Positions 1-5,003 are shown, numbered from the stretch's first letter. The stretch is 5,003 nucleotides of DNA from Actinobacteria bacterium BACL4 MAG-120820-bin23 (GCA_001437855.1 LIBD01000065.1:1-5003), one strand, 5' to 3'. Translations and numbers: made by a program. The notes: generated by a model not told the origin, from the letters alone.

Positions 1-356
1 ACCCATTTAAATCTTCCGCAGATGGCTTCTTGCCAGCAATAGAGATCTGGGCTCAAGTTATTAGTAAGCCTGAAGATAGCTTTGGGATTTTGAATTTGGG
101 TAAGCGAGATGTTGGAAGTGATTTACACAACCCAATTCCAATTTTACGATTTTCTGAATCTATAACAGAATTCTCAGGAGAAATAGAGAAGTTAAATGAT
201 CAGCACGCATTTCTAAAAAGTAGTAGTAATTTTAATAATGCTGACTTAATTGGGCTAGGAATATCCCACCCCTGCACTACATTTGATAAGTGGCGATTAA
301 TTCCACTAGTAAATAGCAACTATGATGTTGTAGATTGTATTCAAACATTTTTCTAA
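1..356 (+). CDS. PLP-dependent amino acid deaminase, D-serine dehydratase-like (3' part, cut by window start)
   Basis: This is the C-terminal end of a gene that begins before the window. The reading frame is open from base 3, giving 117 visible residues, so the internal TTG at base 30 is not a credible start. Visible motifs are GKRDVG (about residues 33-38), NDQHAFL (about 65-71) and, near the end, GISHPCTTFDKWR. The HxC pair (about H89 and C91) fits the metal site of fold-type III D-serine dehydratase / D-threonine aldolase-like enzymes. These have an alanine-racemase-like PLP barrel at the N-terminus, which lies outside the window, and a C-terminal beta domain with the Zn-binding His and Cys. 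Known family reactions are deamination of D-serine or related beta-hydroxy amino acids, or retro-aldol cleavage. The exact substrate cannot be read here. A RidA gene follows 19 bases downstream, which fits an enamine-producing dehydratase. I recognise the family from its C-terminal motifs; the subfamily is an inference. Confidence 0.78.
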   Translation, partial: PFKSSADGFLPAIEIWAQVISKPEDSFGILNLGKRDVGSDLHNPIPILRFSESITEFSGEIEKLNDQHAFLKSSSNFNNADLIGLGISHPCTTFDKWRLIPLVNSNYDVVDCIQTFF

Positions 357-364
357 AACTGCCT

Positions 365-369
365 AGGAG
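365..369 (+). promoter_or_regulatory. Ribosome binding site of the RidA gene
   Basis: AGGAG lies 6 bases before the ATG at 376 but only 3 bases before the alternative TTG at 373. The spacing favours the ATG, giving a 125-residue protein beginning MKVEHI. Confidence 0.7.
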
Positions 370-375
370 CGATTG

Positions 376-753
376 ATGAAAGTAGAACATATACAAGCAC
401 AAGGGGCGCCAGCTCCTGGTGGATCATATTCACACGGTGTAGTTGCTAATGGCTTTTTGTATACCTGCGGTATGGGCCCAGTTAATCCTAATACCGGGAA
501 GATAGTAGAAGGTGGTGTGGCTGAGCAAACGCGACAAACCCTATTGAATCTACAAAAAATATTGGATGCTAAGGGTGCAAAATTTTCAGATGTCGTAAAA
601 GTTACTGCTCACCTACAAGATGTTAAAAGAGATTTTCAATCTTATGATGCTGTTTATCGAGAGTTTTTTACTGCCCCATTTCCAGTTAGAACTACAGTTG
701 GTTCAGACCTAATGAATATTCTTGTTGAAATAGATCTTGTTGTAGCACTCTAG
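376..753 (+). CDS. ridA: RidA (YjgF/YER057c/UK114) family reactive enamine/imine deaminase
   Basis: This 125-residue protein has the full length and pattern of the RidA family. Motifs are a GGSYSHGV segment (residues 15-22), LYTCGMGPVNP (28-38) with a G/P-rich turn, a helix rich in Q and L (about 47-63), and PFPVRTTVGSDL (101-112). R105 aligns with the catalytic arginine of E. coli RidA, which holds the carboxylate of the substrate, and E118 sits in the conserved ILVEID strand. Family members form homotrimers in the cytosol and hydrolyse 2-aminoacrylate and similar enamines/imines released by PLP enzymes, yielding 2-keto acids and ammonia and preventing damage to other PLP enzymes. The start was taken at ATG 376 because of AGGAG spacing; TTG 373 would add one residue. 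It follows a D-serine dehydratase-like gene by 19 bases, so the two are probably co-transcribed. The exact Rid subgroup is not certain. Confidence 0.9.
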   Translation: MKVEHIQAQGAPAPGGSYSHGVVANGFLYTCGMGPVNPNTGKIVEGGVAEQTRQTLLNLQKILDAKGAKFSDVVKVTAHLQDVKRDFQSYDAVYREFFTAPFPVRTTVGSDLMNILVEIDLVVAL

Positions 754-790
754 AGGTTTTACCAATATTCCATTTTTTAGCCTAGATCAA

Positions 791-817
791 TTTGGTGCAT
801 TTGATATTCATGCCAAA
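791..817. repeat. Imperfect inverted repeat between ridA and prfB
   Basis: TTTGG-tg-CAT (791-800) can pair with ATGCCAAA (810-817), leaving a 2-base bulge and a 9-base loop. It is the clearest dyad in the 111-base gap between ridA and prfB. No T-tract follows it, so it does not look like an intrinsic terminator. It could be a weak operator or be chance in AT-rich DNA. Confidence 0.25.
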
Positions 818-847
818 ATCGGCGCAAGTTCGGATTACATCCCCAAT

Positions 848-864
848 TAGATTACCCTAAGCCT
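848..864 (+). promoter_or_regulatory. Possible promoter -10 region giving a leaderless or near-leaderless prfB mRNA
   Basis: The 20 bases before the prfB ATG hold no purine-rich Shine-Dalgarno sequence. Instead there are two overlapping -10-like hexamers, TAGATT (848-853) and TACCCT (853-858), both fitting the TAnnnT pattern. From either, transcription would begin at about 860-865, at or just before the ATG. A -35-like TTCGGA at 829-834 is a poor match, 18 bases before TACCCT. Leaderless mRNAs are common in actinobacteria. The assignment is inference. Confidence 0.25.
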
Positions 865-1971
865 ATGGCGGCTAGAGAGCATCAAGTTGAAATCGATAAA
901 ATCGATATCACCTTAAAATCAATTGAACAGGTGTTAAACCTGCCAAAATTAATTGAGAATGCAGCTTTATTGGAAGAACAGGCAAGTGCGCCAAATCTTT
1001 GGGATGACCCACAGGCAGCTCAAGTTGTAACCAGTAAATTATCACGAGCACAATCAACGATAAATAAAATAAATGGAATTAGATCCCGCCTAAATGATTT
1101 GCCAATTATGATTGAAATTGCCAATGGTGAGACAGACAAGACATCTGCATTTAAAGATATTGATAAAGAGCTAGACGATTTAACACAAGTAATTAATGAT
1201 CTTGAGGTCCAGACATTACTTAGCGGTGAATATGATGAGCGTGATGCACTAATCACCATTAGATCAGAGGCTGGAGGAGTAGAGGCAGCTGATTGGGCGC
1301 AGATGTTAATGCGGATGTATGTAAGATTTTGTGAACGTCATAACTATAAAGTTGAGGTGCTTGAAACCTCATACGCTGAAGAGGCTGGAATTAAGTCCAC
1401 AACCTTTAGAGTAAACGCCCCATATGCCTACGGCCGATTATCGGTAGAACAAGGCACCCATAGGTTAGTTCGTATTTCACCCTTTGATTCACAATCTCGC
1501 CGGCACACCTCTTTTGCTGGTGTTGAGGTTGTGCCAGTTGTAGAACAAAGTGATCATATTGAAATTGAAGAAAAAGATTTGCGAATTGATGTTTATCGAT
1601 CATCTGGTCCTGGTGGGCAAGGAGTTAATACAACAGATTCTGCGGTGAGAATTACCCACACACCAACTGGAATTGTAGTTTCATGCCAAAATGAAAGATC
1701 TCAAATTCAAAATCGTGCTACTGCTATGGCAGTTTTGCAATCAAAATTATTAGAACGGCGTAGATTAGAAGAGCGGGCCAAAATGGATGCATTAAAGGGA
1801 GATAACTCTGGTTCTTGGGGAAATCAAATGCGATCATATGTACTTGCGCCGTATCAAATGGTGAAGGATTTACGAACTGATTTTGAAGTAGGAAATCCAT
1901 CTGCAGTATTAGATGGCGATTTGGATGGATTTATTGAGGCTGGTATTAAATGGCGCAAAGGGCGCGAGTAA
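865..1971 (+). CDS. prfB: Peptide chain release factor 2 (RF2)
   Basis: RF2 recognises UGA and UAA in the ribosomal A site and triggers release of the finished protein. The 368-residue product has an N-terminal helical domain with the actinobacterial-looking LEEQASAPNLWDDPQAAQ segment (36-53), the SPF anticodon-mimic tripeptide at 205-207, and the catalytic GGQ at 250-252 within SGPGGQG. SPF, rather than the PxT of RF1, makes this RF2. The motif positions equal those of E. coli RF2. Residue 246 is Ser; E. coli K-12 is unusual in having Thr there. The helix after GGQ (RSQIQNRATAMAVL) and the C-terminal EVGNPSAVLDGDLDGFI segment are typical. The gene is one continuous frame: there is no in-frame TGA near codon 25, so the programmed +1 frameshift that autoregulates E. 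coli prfB is absent. The ATG at 865 fits family N-termini although it lacks a Shine-Dalgarno. ftsE follows after 124 bases. Confidence 0.97.
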   Translation: MAAREHQVEIDKIDITLKSIEQVLNLPKLIENAALLEEQASAPNLWDDPQAAQVVTSKLSRAQSTINKINGIRSRLNDLPIMIEIANGETDKTSAFKDIDKELDDLTQVINDLEVQTLLSGEYDERDALITIRSEAGGVEAADWAQMLMRMYVRFCERHNYKVEVLETSYAEEAGIKSTTFRVNAPYAYGRLSVEQGTHRLVRISPFDSQSRRHTSFAGVEVVPVVEQSDHIEIEEKDLRIDVYRSSGPGGQGVNTTDSAVRITHTPTGIVVSCQNERSQIQNRATAMAVLQSKLLERRRLEERAKMDALKGDNSGSWGNQMRSYVLAPYQMVKDLRTDFEVGNPSAVLDGDLDGFIEAGIKWRKGRE

Positions 1972-2004
1972 TCTCACAATTAAGCATAATTCTCAGAGAT
2001 TATT
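1967..2004 (+). repeat. Inverted repeat overlapping the prfB stop codon, possible weak terminator or 3'-end stabiliser
   Basis: TAATCTC (1969-1975) pairs perfectly with GAGATTA (1996-2002), extended by G-U and A-U outward to 1967/2004, for 9 pairs. Inside the loop, AATT (1978-1981) can pair with AATT (1988-1991) around a 6-base loop. The arm begins with the TAA stop codon of prfB. It is AU-rich and no clear T-tract follows, so strong intrinsic termination is unlikely. Confidence 0.35.
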
Positions 2005-2083
2005 ACCTGAAAATATGTGGCAAATAACCAAAGTTATGTGATTACTTATCTAAACTAGCCTAAGTGCTCCAGCAGATCTATCG

Positions 2084-2088
2084 AAGGG
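2084..2088 (+). promoter_or_regulatory. Ribosome binding site setting the TTG start of ftsE
   Basis: AAGGG stands 7 bases before TTG 2096. There is no ATG or GTG nearby in frame that would give the conserved MIKFENVTKIY start, so the site supports the non-ATG codon. Confidence 0.65.
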
Positions 2089-2095
2089 CTTTTCA

Positions 2096-2785
2096 TTGAT
2101 TAAGTTTGAGAATGTCACCAAAATCTATCCTCGCCAAGACAAGGCCGCCTTAGATGGGGTCAATTTAGATATCGAAAAAGGCGAGTTTGTCTTCTTAGTT
2201 GGTCTATCTGGCTCTGGAAAATCTACTTTTTTAAAATTAGTTTTGCGGGAAGAGCGTCCTAGCTCTGGGGTAATTCATGTGGTTGGAAAAGATTTAAATA
2301 CGCTATCGGCCAACAAAGTTCCAGAACTTCGCCGGCAGGTAGGAACAGTGTTTCAAGATTTTAGATTGCTACCAAATAAAACTGTGGCTGAGAATGTGGC
2401 ATTTACCTTACATGTGCTTGGGTATTCAAATAAGCAGATTAGTCGCGAAGTACCAGAGGTTTTAGAGTTAGTTGGACTTGAAGAAAAAAGTGATCGTAAG
2501 CCAAGTGAGCTATCAGGCGGTGAGCAACAAAGAGTTGCAATTGCTAGAGCATATGTTTCAAGACCTACTATTTTAATTGCTGATGAGCCAACTGGAAATT
2601 TAGATCCGGCCACCTCAGTTGGAATTATGAAATTACTAGATCGAATTAATCGTGAAGGCACAACTGTGGTAATGGCAACTCATGATTCAGGGATTGTCGA
2701 TCAAATGCGAAAGCGAGTAATTGAATTAGAGGGTGGACACGTAATTCGTGACCAAGTTCGTGGCGTATATGGCTATACCGGTTAA
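2096..2785 (+). CDS. ftsE: Cell division ATP-binding protein FtsE
   Basis: FtsE is the cytoplasmic ATPase of the FtsEX complex, an ABC-type machine that does not transport but uses ATP to control peptidoglycan hydrolases at the division site; in Mycobacterium tuberculosis the target is RipC. The 229-residue protein carries all ABC motifs: Walker A GLSGSGKST (36-44), Q-loop Q87 in VFQDFRLL, signature LSGGEQQRVAIARA (139-152), Walker B ILIADEP (159-165, with D163 and E164), D-loop GNLD (167-170) and H-loop H196. The start is TTG at 2096, supported by AAGGG and by the family N-terminus MIxFENVTKxY. Length is normal. ftsX follows after 29 bases, in the usual ftsE-ftsX operon. A TAAACT at 2051-2056 could be a -10 element for the operon, but no convincing -35 is visible. 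Confidence 0.96.
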   Translation: MIKFENVTKIYPRQDKAALDGVNLDIEKGEFVFLVGLSGSGKSTFLKLVLREERPSSGVIHVVGKDLNTLSANKVPELRRQVGTVFQDFRLLPNKTVAENVAFTLHVLGYSNKQISREVPEVLELVGLEEKSDRKPSELSGGEQQRVAIARAYVSRPTILIADEPTGNLDPATSVGIMKLLDRINREGTTVVMATHDSGIVDQMRKRVIELEGGHVIRDQVRGVYGYTG

Positions 2786-2814
2786 ATTCAAGGTGAAAAA
2801 GATAGGGTTACTAA

Positions 2815-3717
2815 ATGCGCGCTAAATTTGTGGCTAGTGAGGTCGGCATCGGCCTGCGTCGAAATTTAACTATGACCTTTGCGGTAATGATTACCGTAGC
2901 AATCTCACTCTCACTGCTTGGTGTTGGCTTACTTGCTAACTCTCAAGTTCGCGTTATGAAAGATTATTGGTATGACAAAATTGAGGTTTCAATATTTTTA
3001 TGCGGTTCACTTTCAGAAACGCAATCTTGCGCTAAAGGAGTAATTACGCAAGAGGAAAAAATTGCTATCCAGCGCGATCTACAAACTCTGCCAGTTGTGC
3101 AGGAAGTTTTTTACGAATCTCAAAGTGAGGCATTTAAGAGATTTCAGGAAAGATTTGAAGGCTCTGCAATTGCTCAAAATGTAACTGCCGATCAATTACC
3201 GGAATCATTTAGAGTAAAACTCAAAGACCCAACTAAGTTTGCGGTGATCGAAAGTGCCTTTGCTGGCCGGCCAGGAGTTGATATTGTCCAAGATCAGCGG
3301 GCGATATTAGATAAATTCTTTAAATTACTTAATGTATTAAGAAATGGCGCGCTAGTAATAGGAGCTGCCTCAGTATTAACCGCTGCCTTGTTAATTAGTA
3401 ATACCTTAAGAATTGCTGCCTTCAACCGCCGGCGGGAGACTGGGGTTATGAAGTTGGTTGGCGCATCTAGTTTTTCAATTCAATTACCATTTTTACTTGA
3501 AGGAATTATTGCAGCTTTCTCTGGTTGGATGGTTGCAACTGGAGTACTAGCGGCCTTTAAAGCTGTGGTTGATTCTAGAGTGGCACCACTTTTAACCTTT
3601 ACCCAATTTTTCACTTGGCAAGATGTCTGGTTGGCATCTGCTTGGCTACTATTTACTGGATTATTTGTTTCTACCGTCGCATCTGTGCTTACACTTCGCA
3701 AGTATCTTAAGGTTTAA
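2815..3717 (+). CDS. ftsX: Cell division membrane protein FtsX
   Basis: FtsX is the membrane subunit that couples FtsE ATP hydrolysis to wall hydrolases outside the cell. The 300-residue product has a short cytoplasmic N-terminus ending in GIGLRRNLTM, helix 1 at about 19-42, a large extracellular domain at about 43-170, and helices 2-4 at about 178-198, 224-247 and 269-293. The conserved cytoplasmic segment after helix 2, RRRETGVMKLVGAS (205-218), is the coupling region for FtsE and is characteristic of the family. The extracellular domain contains exactly two cysteines, C63 and C72, probably able to form a disulfide. AGGG at 2804-2807 lies 7 bases before the ATG. The gene sits 29 bases after ftsE and 32 bases before smpB, with no peptidase gene between, so the hydrolase partner must be encoded elsewhere. 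Confidence 0.95.
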   Translation: MRAKFVASEVGIGLRRNLTMTFAVMITVAISLSLLGVGLLANSQVRVMKDYWYDKIEVSIFLCGSLSETQSCAKGVITQEEKIAIQRDLQTLPVVQEVFYESQSEAFKRFQERFEGSAIAQNVTADQLPESFRVKLKDPTKFAVIESAFAGRPGVDIVQDQRAILDKFFKLLNVLRNGALVIGAASVLTAALLISNTLRIAAFNRRRETGVMKLVGASSFSIQLPFLLEGIIAAFSGWMVATGVLAAFKAVVDSRVAPLLTFTQFFTWQDVWLASAWLLFTGLFVSTVASVLTLRKYLKV

Positions 3718-3736
3718 CCACCACCAACTTAAGATT

Positions 3737-3743
3737 AAGGGGG
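3737..3743 (+). promoter_or_regulatory. Ribosome binding site of smpB
   Basis: AAGGGGG ends 6 bases before GTG 3750 but abuts TTG 3744. The spacing and the family N-terminus (MVKELGKK versus M-x-K-E-x-G-x-K in other actinobacteria) favour GTG 3750. Confidence 0.65.
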
Positions 3744-3749
3744 TTGCTT

Positions 3750-4268
3750 GTGGTCAAGGAGCTTGGTAAAAAAGTAATTGCCCAAAACAAGAGCGCTCGC
3801 CATGATTACTTTATTGAAGAGGTTTATGAGTGCGGATTGGTTTTAACTGGCACTGAGGTTAAATCCTTAAGAGCAGGTAGAGCATCCTTAACCGATGGCT
3901 ATGCAATGGCTAAAGAGGGCGAGATTTGGGTTAGCGGTATTCATATTCCAGAGTACAACCAGGGTTCTTGGACTAATCATATGCCGCGTCGGGAGCGAAA
4001 ATTACTTTTGCATAAGCGAGAGATTGCGCAAATAGCTGGAGTTATAAAACAAGGTGGCTTAACCCTAATTCCACTTTCACTTTACTTTAAAGATGGTAAA
4101 GCAAAGGTTGAAATTGCAGTTGCCAAGGGTAAGAAAGCCCATGATAAGCGCGAAACTTTGAAGCAACAGCAAGCAAGTAGAGAGGTTGACCGAGAGCTAT
4201 CTCGCCATGCAACTGGTAAGAGTGGTGGCAAAGGTAAGCGCAAAAAATCAGATGAAGATTACGATTAG
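3750..4268 (+). CDS. smpB: SsrA-binding protein SmpB
   Basis: SmpB binds the tRNA-like end of tmRNA, brings it to ribosomes stalled on broken mRNAs, and mimics the anticodon arm in the decoding centre. The 172-residue protein from GTG 3750 shows the full OB-fold signature: IAQNKSARHDY (10-20), LTGTEVKSLR (32-41), HIPEYNQGSWTNH (65-77, tmRNA contact), KLLLHKREI (84-92), LYFKDGKAKVEIAVAKGKK (111-129) and DKRETLK (132-138). After the helix-forming tail, residues 151-172 add a Gly/Lys-rich stretch ending in the acidic SDEDYD. This makes the protein about ten residues longer than the typical 160. TTG 3744 would add two residues but has poor ribosome-site spacing. Its RNA partner ssrA begins 85 bases downstream, a common but not universal arrangement. 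Probably co-transcribed with ftsEX. Confidence 0.96.
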   Translation: MVKELGKKVIAQNKSARHDYFIEEVYECGLVLTGTEVKSLRAGRASLTDGYAMAKEGEIWVSGIHIPEYNQGSWTNHMPRRERKLLLHKREIAQIAGVIKQGGLTLIPLSLYFKDGKAKVEIAVAKGKKAHDKRETLKQQQASREVDRELSRHATGKSGGKGKRKKSDEDYD

Positions 4269-4300
4269 TAGTTGAATTAACAGTATTTACAAATAGCCTG

Positions 4301-4306
4301 TAAAAT
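4301..4306 (+). promoter_or_regulatory. Candidate -10 element for ssrA
   Basis: TAAAAT matches five of six positions of the TATAAT consensus. It would start transcription near 4313, leaving a leader of about 40 bases for RNase P to remove at 4354. No well-spaced -35 is seen: TTGAAT at 4272 is 23 bases away. A TTCACA at 4313-4318 resembles a -35 but has no good -10 after it. Readthrough from smpB is also possible. Confidence 0.3.
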
Positions 4307-4353
4307 GACCCCTTCACACAACTAAATATTGAAAAGTAATTCGCTTTACTCTT

Positions 4354-4722
4354 GGGGGTGAACGGTCTCGACTTTAGTCGTTACTTCAAGGCAAGCGGGC
4401 CGAGGAAGCCGTGATGATCTCGTTAACCACAAAAACATGGCAAACTATAAGCGCAAGTAAAACTGCCGCTGATTATCAACTAGCTGCCTAAGCTAGCTCT
4501 GTTATCCGTTACCCGAAGTTTGTTCTCGCCTTCGGATCTAACGTCGCTAGAGGACTTACCCCTAACCGTGTTACGGAGGTTAATGGGGACATAAATCTGT
4601 AACTAAGTCCGCAAACTACTTGTGCATGTGAGAGTTTGGACTAAAAAAGCGCTAATTGCACTACGCCCGTAGAAACTTTGAAATAGTGCTAGAGGACCCG
4701 GGTTCGATTCCCGGCACCTCCA
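4354..4722 (+). ncRNA. ssrA: Transfer-messenger RNA (tmRNA, SsrA)
   Basis: tmRNA rescues stalled ribosomes by acting first as alanyl-tRNA and then as a short mRNA that adds a degradation tag. GGGGGUG (4354-4360) pairs with CACCUCC (4715-4721), making a seven-pair acceptor stem with a G3-U pair, the identity element for alanyl-tRNA synthetase. The T-arm is exact: CCGGG (4698-4702) and CCCGG (4710-4714) around the loop UUCGAUU (4703-4709). A4722 is the discriminator. CCA is not encoded, so it must be added after transcription. The 5' domain has the conserved GGUCUCGAC, then a pseudoknot-1-like segment (GGGCCGAGG at 4398-4406, CTCG at 4419-4422). Further hairpins flank the tag: CTAGCT/AGCTAG (4480-4485/4491-4496), CGTTA plus CCGAAG with CTTCGG plus TAACG (4507-4518/4530-4543), and GGACTTA/TAAGTCC (4552-4558/4604-4610). 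The length, 369 nt, is normal. It is a one-piece tmRNA. Confidence 0.96.
4453..4491 (+). CDS. tmRNA proteolysis tag, read as ASKTAADYQLAA
   Basis: The frame that ends in LAA-TAA inside ssrA gives A-S-K-T-A-A-D-Y-Q-L-A-A, starting at GCA 4453. The bases before it, UAAGC, put A at position -4 of the resume codon, as in E. coli (UAGUC before GCA), where that A is important for frame setting. The TAA lies at the edge of the CTAGCT/AGCTAG hairpin, the usual position of helix 5. The LAA end is the ClpX recognition signal. Unusually the residue before LAA is Gln, where most bacteria have Ala (ALAA). A second GCA at 4439, in another frame, would give only ANYKRK before a stop and has C at -4. Confidence 0.75.
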   Translation, partial: ASKTAADYQLAA

Positions 4723-4723
4723 C

Positions 4724-4740
4724 TTACTTAATTTACTTAA
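4724..4740. repeat. Short direct repeat at the ssrA / small membrane gene junction
   Basis: TTACTTAA occurs at 4724-4731 and again at 4733-4740, separated by one base. It spans the 10-base gap between the tmRNA 3' end and the stop codon of the - strand gene. It may be chance in AT-rich DNA. No GC-rich terminator hairpin is present here. Confidence 0.3.
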
Positions 4741-4999
4741 ACTTTCTAATTACTCGATAAATTGCAAATAAACCACAGCCGGCCCCAAATAGACCAGTAA
4801 CTCTTGCCCCAATTGAATCCACATTAATAATCAACATGGCACCAATAAAAATTGCGATCAGCGATATTAATACGGCAAAGATTTTAAGCACCGCTGCTGG
4901 TAGTAATCTAGGTGGTAGGTAGGTAAGTGCAACCGCTAGTGGTCCACCGATCACAGTTAGCGAGATAATAAAGAGTGCAAAAAACGCCAACGACTCCAT
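4733..4999 (-). CDS. Small membrane protein of unknown function, three predicted helices
   Basis: The frame encodes 88 residues that read as a genuine membrane protein. Hydrophobic segments lie at about 5-27, 36-58 and 64-82, joined by a short TYLPPRLLPAA loop (26-36) and ending in a basic tail, YRVIRKFK (81-88), that suggests a cytoplasmic C-terminus by the positive-inside rule. There are no catalytic motifs and I do not recognise the family. The ATG at 4997-4999 is four bases from the window edge. The codon before it is ATT, so the true start and ribosome site may lie outside and the protein could be longer. The stop is TAA at 4735-4733. It runs opposite to all other genes here and ends 10 bases from the mature tmRNA 3' end, so transcripts of the two converge. 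It is real by its composition and lack of a competing gene, but no function is assigned. Confidence 0.65.
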   Translation of the reverse strand: MESLAFFALFIISLTVIGGPLAVALTYLPPRLLPAAVLKIFAVLISLIAIFIGAMLIINVDSIGARVTGLFGAGCGLFAIYRVIRKFK

Positions 5000-5003
5000 A
5001 ATT

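Noticed and set aside
30..356. Complete 108-residue gene starting at TTG 30
   Set aside because: The frame is open back to base 3, no ribosome site is present, and the motifs are those of a C-terminal domain only, so this is a gene cut by the window edge.
755..785. Terminator at the T-run (773-778) after ridA
   Set aside because: No stable GC-containing hairpin precedes the T-run, so intrinsic termination is not supported.
1020..1603. Two open frames on the - strand inside prfB
   Set aside because: They are antisense to a gene with full RF2 motifs, lack ribosome sites and have no recognisable protein character.
2353..2661. Open frame on the - strand inside ftsE
   Set aside because: It mirrors the conserved ABC motifs of ftsE and has no independent support.
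3480..3701. Open frame on the - strand inside ftsX
   Set aside because: It is antisense to the conserved third and fourth helices of FtsX; no signals support it.
4087..4317. Open frame on the - strand over the end of smpB and the ssrA leader
   Set aside because: It overlaps the conserved SmpB C-terminus and the likely ssrA promoter region, with low-complexity composition and no ribosome site.
4439..4459. GCA 4439 as the tmRNA resume codon (tag ANYKRK)
   Set aside because: The frame stops after six residues without LAA, lies in a different frame from the LAA-TAA ending, and has C rather than A at position -4.
1..5003. Mobile element, CRISPR array, defence island or other new multi-gene system
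   Set aside because: No transposase, terminal repeats, spacer-repeat pattern, toxin-antitoxin pair or cluster of unknown genes is visible; the content is conserved housekeeping.

Overview
The window is a compact block of housekeeping genes on the + strand in the order prfB - ftsE - ftsX - smpB - ssrA. This order, a continuous RF2 gene and Streptomyces-like SmpB and FtsX sequences all point to an actinobacterium. The DNA is clearly AT-rich (roughly 40% G+C by eye), the intergenic gaps are short, and TTG and GTG start codons occur. Together these suggest a genome-reduced, low-GC freshwater lineage such as the acI group (Nanopelagicales). The lineage is an inference; the gene order and protein motifs are seen directly.

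Left (1-753): the 3' end of a PLP-dependent D-serine dehydratase-like amino acid deaminase, cut by the window edge, followed after 19 bases by a RidA-family enamine/imine deaminase. The two probably form an operon in which RidA clears the reactive enamine/imine released by the PLP enzyme. A gap of about 110 bases holds an imperfect inverted repeat and a weak -10-like site.

Centre (865-4268): prfB encodes release factor RF2, in a single frame without the programmed frameshift known from E. coli. It is followed by an AU-rich inverted repeat that overlaps its stop codon. ftsE (ATPase) and ftsX (four-helix membrane subunit with an extracellular domain) form the cell-division FtsEX complex. smpB follows after 32 bases with no peptidase gene in between.

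Right (4269-5003): ssrA (tmRNA, 369 nt) folds convincingly at its ends, with a tRNA-Ala-type acceptor carrying a G3-U pair and a textbook T-arm. It encodes a tag that I read as ASKTAADYQLAA. prfB, smpB and ssrA all act on translation termination or on ribosome rescue. A small three-helix membrane protein gene of unknown function lies on the - strand and ends only 10 bases from the tmRNA 3' end.

I found no mobile element, CRISPR array, defence system or other undescribed multi-gene system. The points most worth a second look are the tmRNA tag (Q in place of the usual A before LAA, and a decoy GCA in another frame), the deaminase-RidA pairing, the apparently leaderless prfB start and the tail-to-tail junction at ssrA.
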